A program made the position numbers and the translations under genes. DNA of 10,799 nt from Lachnospiraceae bacterium (lineage in GTDB: Bacteria; Bacillota_A; Clostridia; Lachnospirales; Lachnospiraceae): the NCBI GenBank assembly GCA_017540915.1, contig JAFYAD010000018.1, forward strand, positions 1 to 10,799, in the 5' to 3' direction. The notes beneath the pieces are model-generated. The model was not told the DNA's origin. It did not search any database and saw nothing but the letters and a program-made list of their open reading frames with translations. Shown piece after piece: positions 7,915 through 10,799 of this stretch. Numbering within the stretch: the stretch's first letter is position 1; every line of letters begins with the position of its first letter.

Positions 7915-7949
7915 ACGACCGGCGGTTTGCTTTAGGATCGGAGGATAGC

Positions 7950-8456
7950 ATGTTTTACGGGATACAGGTATTTACCGGCAAAGAAGAGATGATAAAACAG
8001 CATTTTTTGCCTTTGGTGCTGGGTGACGATGATGCGGCATTTATACCTGCCTACGATATGAAAAAAAAGATACGGGGCGAGTATAAGACGGTGACGAAGC
8101 CTCTTTTTCCGGGATATATCATCATAAGGACGGAAGATGCGAAGGAACTGTTTTTTAAGCTCAAGGCTTTGCCTGAGTTCACAAAACTGCTGAGATCCGA
8201 GGATTATTTTCTGTCGGTCAACGACGATGAAGCGCGGGTGCTCTTAAAGCTTGGCGGCGAAGAGATGCACATAGAGACATCGGTGGGTGTTGTAGCCGGA
8301 GACAGGGTTGAGATCATAAGCGGGGCGTTACTCAATTACACTGGAGAGATCACATATATTAACCGCCACAAACGTTTTGCCAGGATCAAGATCAGGCTTT
8401 TCGGCGAGGAACGCGAGGTGAAGGTTGGCCTTGAGGTAATAGAAAAGCGGCTGTGA
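7950..8456 (+). CDS. loaP: NusG-family transcription antiterminator, LoaP type
   Basis: A 168-residue NusG paralog. The ATG at 7950 follows GGAGGA by 4 bases. Residues 1 to about 105 form an NGN domain (FYGIQVFTGKEE at the N-terminus, KPLFPGYIII in the middle), which in this family contacts the RNA polymerase clamp. Residues about 118-166 form a KOW domain reading GDRVEIISGALLNYTGEI, then INRHKRFARIKI and LFGEEREVKVGLEVIEK. The RHKR plus VGLE pattern is characteristic of LoaP rather than housekeeping NusG. Known LoaP proteins bind an RNA hairpin in the leader of long polysaccharide or antibiotic operons and suppress termination. No such operon is in this window: glmS is upstream and rubrerythrin downstream. 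The gene stands behind two hairpins, which suggests expression by read-through or possible self-control (inference). The LoaP assignment is by pattern; another specialised NusG (RfaH-like) remains possible. Confidence 0.8.
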   Translation: MFYGIQVFTGKEEMIKQHFLPLVLGDDDAAFIPAYDMKKKIRGEYKTVTKPLFPGYIIIRTEDAKELFFKLKALPEFTKLLRSEDYFLSVNDDEARVLLKLGGEEMHIETSVGVVAGDRVEIISGALLNYTGEITYINRHKRFARIKIRLFGEEREVKVGLEVIEKRL

Positions 8457-8494
8457 GTAACATTGTGAACAGTGCGGAGGCGGCAATATTCGAC

Positions 8495-8523
8495 TTGATA
8501 AGAGCATTGAAATATGCTAAAAT
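8495..8523 (+). promoter_or_regulatory. Strong candidate promoter downstream of loaP
   Basis: TTGATA (8495-8500), a 17-base spacer and TAAAAT (8518-8523) preceded by TGC, an extended -10. A start near 8530 would produce RNA through the hairpin-rich region toward the rubrerythrin gene, a leader of about 290 bases if it reaches the ATG at 8819. Confidence 0.6.
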
Positions 8524-8698
8524 CAAAAGGTTACAGGATCTTTATCCAAAACTCCGGCTGGTCGCCCGGTGCGCCGTCGGTGAGGTGAGTGACATAGCCT
8601 TTTGATTTCGGACAGTAAATTTCAAAAGAAAGATTTTTGTCCTATGGCGAAGCTATGTCAAGAATGTTGGGGTTGCATGACCGCGAAGGGGTCATGCA
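8520..8698. other. Dense inverted-repeat region; possible structured RNA or dispersed element
   Basis: No convincing gene fills 8457-8818, but this part is rich in pairing. AAATCAAAAGG (8520-8530) is fully complementary to CCTTTTGATTT (8598-8608). GACATAGC (8591-8598) is complementary to GCTATGTC (8652-8659). GGACA (8610-8614) pairs with TGTCC near 8638-8642, with an AT-rich inner stem. TATGGC-GAA-GCTATG forms a small hairpin inside the outer arm. TGCATGACC (8674-8682) pairs perfectly with GGTCATGCA (8690-8698). A GC-rich segment lies at about 8552-8585. The left arm of the first pair overlaps the candidate -10, so a transcript from that promoter would not contain it and part of the symmetry may act as DNA. 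Strand and function are unknown. Confidence 0.5.
8531..8695 (-). pseudogene. Possible remnant of a small minus-strand coding sequence
   Basis: Reading the minus strand from an ATG at 8695, the frame runs MTPSRSCNPNILDIASP, a TAG at 8644-8642, then DKNLSFEIYCPKSKGYVTHL and on to QPEFWIKIL, ending with TAA at 8533-8531. The segment after the TAG has a protein-like composition (aromatic, charged and Gly/Pro residues). No family is recognised and no ribosome binding site precedes the ATG. It may be a degraded gene, or an open frame that appears by chance inside a structured element covering the same bases. Confidence 0.25.
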
Positions 8699-8787
8699 GT
8701 ATGATTTACGGACGTATGTGGTAAAGATGGCTTATTTCCGGCCATGATCGTAGAGCTGAAATGGAGCAAGGATGCTGAGGGAGCGAT

Positions 8788-8793
8788 TATAAT
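8788..8793 (+). promoter_or_regulatory. Candidate -10 box of the rubrerythrin gene
   Basis: A perfect TATAAT lies 26 bases before the ATG at 8819. The hexamer at the -35 distance (AGCAAG) is poor, so this promoter may need an activator, or the gene may be served by the upstream promoter near 8495. No operator-like palindrome is obvious beside it. Confidence 0.4.
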
Positions 8794-8818
8794 ACTTATT
8801 ATTCGAGGAGGTGGCATT

Positions 8819-9382
8819 ATGGCAGAAAACAAATGGAGATGCAGAGCAGAGGATCTAAAGGGCACAGAGACAGAGAAAAATCTTTTGGCAGCTTTTGCAG
8901 GTGAGTCTGAAGCCCGCAACAAATATACATTCTTTGCCTCGAAGGCAAAGAAAGAGGGTTATGTCCAGATATCCAATATTTTCGCAGAGACTGCAGCCAA
9001 TGAAAAGGAGCATGCAGAGATCTGGTACAAGATACTGACAGGCATCGGCACGACAGTAGACTGTCTCGAGGCGGCCGCTGACGGCGAGGCATATGAGTGG
9101 AAAGAAATGTACCCGTCATTTGCCGCAAAAGCCAGAGAGGAAGGTTTTGACGAGATTGCAGAGCTCTTCGAGGGCGTGGCAGCCATCGAGAAAGAACATG
9201 AGGAAAGATACAGAAAACTCCTCAAAAACATTGAGGACAAGCTGGTATTCTCACGCGACGGCGATGCCGCATGGCAGTGTTCAAACTGCGGTCACATAGT
9301 AGTGGGCAAGGAAGCTCCGGAAGTCTGCCCGGTTTGCAATCATCCCCAGGCGTATTTCCAGCTGAAGCCGGAGAATTATTAA
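8819..9382 (+). CDS. rbr: Rubrerythrin
   Basis: A 187-residue non-haem iron peroxidase that reduces hydrogen peroxide with electrons from rubredoxin or a similar carrier, a cytoplasmic oxygen-defence protein of anaerobes. The ATG at 8819 is chosen because AGGAGGTGG ends 4 bases upstream; an upstream in-frame ATG at 8744 has no such site. The ferritin-like four-helix part (about 15-140) has the diiron ligands: Glu29 in GESEARN, ExxH at 62-65 (NEKEH), Glu residues in EWKEMYP (about 93-96) and ExxH at 124-127 (EKEH). The C-terminal rubredoxin-like part has CSNCGH (Cys154, Cys157) and [11 protein letters not shown] (Cys170, Cys173). Length and motif order match the classic family. It appears to be a single-gene unit; no clear terminator is seen after the stop. 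Confidence 0.97.
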   Translation: MAENKWRCRAEDLKGTETEKNLLAAFAGESEARNKYTFFASKAKKEGYVQISNIFAETAANEKEHAEIWYKILTGIGTTVDCLEAAADGEAYEWKEMYPSFAAKAREEGFDEIAELFEGVAAIEKEHEERYRKLLKNIEDKLVFSRDGDAAWQCSNCGHIVVGKEAPEVCPVCNHPQAYFQLKPENY

Positions 9383-9408
9383 GGCGGGAAGCATAAAACA
9401 GACGGAAT

Positions 9409-9878
9409 ATGATGACAGCGGTTGGCGGATATTACAATGACAATCAGATTGTAATGGATGAAAGTGTAAATCTTTATAATGGACAAAGAGAGATTATAAC
9501 ATTATTGGATAATGATAGAAAACCTAATCAGCAAATTGATCTGAAAAAGTATTCCGGTCGTGGAGAGAAAACAAGGACGATTTTAAAAACTTCATAAATG
9601 AGAGAAAAACAGAATTGCAGAAGTGCATTGTTAAAATCGAGGATCTTCAGCCGGATGATGAATGGATTCTTGATGATGCGTGGGATGAGGTTTACTTGGA
9701 TAAAAAAATGAATTCTATGAAAAAAGAAGCATACAAATAGCTTCAGGAAGAAGAACGACGGGAAGCAGTGAAGAAGATCACAAGAGCACTACCACCGGTA
9801 TTGCTTAAGTCTGTTGGAAGTGTAGAACAGTATACGGACTGGGATGAGTGGGACGATGAAGATGACGAAGACGATTAA
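9409..9878 (+). pseudogene. Broken small accessory gene (frameshift plus in-frame TAG)
   Basis: The first frame starts at ATG 9409 or 9412 and reads MTAVGGYYNDNQIVMDE, then QIDLKKYSGRGEK, before ending at a TAA after 62 codons. The N-terminal style resembles small antitoxin-like proteins of Clostridia (low-confidence impression). A one-base deletion in the AAAA near 9568-9571 would move reading into the frame that continues DDFKNFINERKTELQK, then QPDDEWILDDAWDEVY, meets TAG at 9738-9740, and goes on as LQEEERREAVKKI to the acidic end WDEWDDEDDEDD with TAA at 9876-9878. Charged composition is continuous across both lesions, which supports one original gene of roughly 155 codons. The ribosome binding site is weak. 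The base composition is AT-rich compared with the genes before it. Confidence 0.5.
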
Positions 9879-9943
9879 CGAGAGTTAATTTTATAGCAAG
9901 TTCACAATAATCTATTTGGATGATAAAAGACAGAACGGATGAA

Positions 9944-9960
9944 TTACAGATATTCTGCAA
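9944..9960. promoter_or_regulatory. Candidate operator for the Xre regulator
   Basis: TTACAGA-TAT-TCTGCAA is an inverted repeat with 6 of 7 matching arm positions. It lies 36-52 bases before the regulator start at 9996, where an autoregulating Xre protein commonly binds. No second copy was noticed. The promoter itself is not clear: TTCACA at 9901 and GATAAT at 9972 are separate weak candidates. Confidence 0.3.
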
Positions 9961-9995
9961 AAACTGTTATTGATAATAGAGAAGAGGGGATAAAA

Positions 9996-10328
9996 ATGAG
10001 AAATATGCGTGTTATAGGCGCAACTATTAGAAAAGCACTGGAGGATAAATGCGTTTCTCGAGAACAACTTGCTAAAGAAGCAAAAATAAGCGCTAATGAT
10101 TTAGAGATGGTAATATATGGTCGTAAGATTCTTTCTTTTGCACAATTATCAAAGATAGCAGATTATCTTGACATAAAAATCGATTTGTTAATTGAAGGAG
10201 ATATCAACTATTATACCAATACGGTTGTAGATTGTATGAATGGATTTGAAAATGAAGAAAATCGTGAAAAAATCATAGATCTTGTATATGACTATATGGA
10301 TTTGTTGGATGCATCGAAAGGCGAGTGA
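9996..10328 (+). CDS. Xre-family helix-turn-helix regulator
   Basis: A 110-residue protein. The ATG at 9996 is preferred because AGAGGGGA ends 5 bases upstream; an in-frame ATG at 9939 has no ribosome binding site. Residues about 5-65 form an HTH_3/Xre DNA-binding domain: IGATIRKALEDKCVSREQLAKEAK, with the recognition region ISANDLEMVIYGRK, and then LSFAQLSKIADYLDIKIDLLIEG. The C-terminal 45 residues (GFENEENREKIIDLVYDYMDLL) look helical and may mediate dimerisation. The next gene, an ImmA/IrrE-type metallopeptidase, begins 4 bases after the stop, so the two are co-translated or nearly so. In known systems such peptidases cleave or relieve the partner repressor. Codon use is AT-rich relative to the genes before 9400, in line with acquired DNA. 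Confidence 0.85.
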   Translation: MRNMRVIGATIRKALEDKCVSREQLAKEAKISANDLEMVIYGRKILSFAQLSKIADYLDIKIDLLIEGDINYYTNTVVDCMNGFENEENREKIIDLVYDYMDLLDASKGE

Positions 10329-10332
10329 TCAC

Positions 10333-10799
10333 ATGTCAGATATGCCGTTAGAATTATCCGAAGAGATAGTTAAAGAAATACGACTTTATTTGCAAAAGCA
10401 TGATGAATTGTTTGGAAATGGTTCGCCCGAGGATATAAAAGAGAGGGTCTTTCAAACGCTGAAAGAGCATTGTATTGTGATGTTTTACCCCATAGAAGAC
10501 ATTGAGGAGAAAAATGATGCCTTTTTGTTTTCGGGAATCCCCCTAAAAAACGGAGAAAAGAAGGATGTTGTATTTATAAATACTTTTCAAACCGAAGAAA
10601 AGCAACTTTTTGCAGCTGCGCATGAATTGGGACATGTCATGGGTGTGGACAAGTATATTCTTGAAAGATTCAATTCTATAGAGGATAAAGAGTTGATAGT
10701 CAATCGTTTTGCAGCAGAACTTCTCATGCCGCAAAAATCGTTCGTGAAACATTTTTATAATCAGCTATCAAGGTTGAGAGTAGAAAAAGTAAAAAGAGA
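10333..10799 (+). CDS. ImmA/IrrE-family metallopeptidase (3'-partial)
   Basis: 155 residues are visible and the gene runs off the window. The ATG at 10333 follows the Xre stop by 4 bases and uses AAAGGCGAG, inside the end of the preceding gene, as its ribosome binding site. The zinc protease signature HELGH is at residues 97-101, and the probable third ligand is Glu129 in NRFAAELLMP, the usual layout of the ImmA/IrrE (COG2856) family. The segment before it, VVFINTFQTEEKQLFAAAHELGH, also fits the family. Such proteins are commonly paired with Xre repressors in integrative elements, prophages and toxin-antitoxin-like modules, where they inactivate the repressor. The C-terminal region, which would help decide the subtype, is outside the window. 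Confidence 0.88.
   Translation, partial: MSDMPLELSEEIVKEIRLYLQKHDELFGNGSPEDIKERVFQTLKEHCIVMFYPIEDIEEKNDAFLFSGIPLKNGEKKDVVFINTFQTEEKQLFAAAHELGHVMGVDKYILERFNSIEDKELIVNRFAAELLMPQKSFVKHFYNQLSRLRVEKVKR

Noticed and set aside
7910..7938. TTTTTA-17-TAGGAT as a loaP promoter
   Set aside because: The transcript would start inside the Shine-Dalgarno of loaP, and the match overlaps the terminator T-run.
8465..8605. A 46-codon + strand frame starting at GTG after loaP
   Set aside because: There is no ribosome binding site, no recognised motif, and it overlaps the candidate promoter and inverted repeats.

Overview
The window looks like the chromosome of an anaerobic, medium-GC Clostridia member, most probably Lachnospiraceae (Butyrivibrio/Roseburia-like). 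This is inferred from a LoaP-type NusG paralog, an oxygen-defence rubrerythrin, a large hybrid histidine kinase in the style common in that family, strong GGAGG ribosome binding sites and a tRNA gene without encoded CCA. No sequence search was possible.

Positions 1-5617 form a signalling block, all on the + strand. It holds the 3' part of an EAL (cyclic-di-GMP phosphodiesterase) protein fused to a long glycine-rich beta-solenoid-like repeat domain, a 960-residue membrane hybrid kinase (six TM helices, PAS-like region, HisKA, HATPase, receiver, HPt), and a two-receiver response regulator without output domain. An intrinsic terminator ends directly at the kinase Shine-Dalgarno. Two 114-bp tandem repeats, giving three extended -10 boxes in phase, precede the response regulator.

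Positions 5618-8456 hold a tRNA-Gly(CCC) with a near-consensus promoter, a full-length glmS, and a loaP antiterminator gene behind two hairpins. The most unusual point of the window is in glmS. The codon after the SD-backed ATG is TGA, exactly where the catalytic N-terminal cysteine of the glutaminase domain belongs, while the other glutaminase and isomerase motifs are intact.

Positions 8457-8818 are a gene-poor stretch with a good promoter and a dense array of inverted repeats (a possible structured RNA or dispersed element). Rubrerythrin follows at 8819-9382. After about 9400 the DNA becomes clearly more AT-rich and accessory-like: a broken small gene (one frameshift, one in-frame stop), an Xre-type regulator with a candidate operator, and the start of an ImmA/IrrE-type metallopeptidase running off the window end. 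This pair is typical of mobile elements or toxin-antitoxin-like modules.

Functionally, the first three genes would couple a membrane signal to phosphotransfer and c-di-GMP turnover. glmS supplies glucosamine-6-phosphate for wall and polysaccharide synthesis. LoaP-type factors usually promote transcription of long polysaccharide or secondary-metabolite operons, but no such operon lies in the window.
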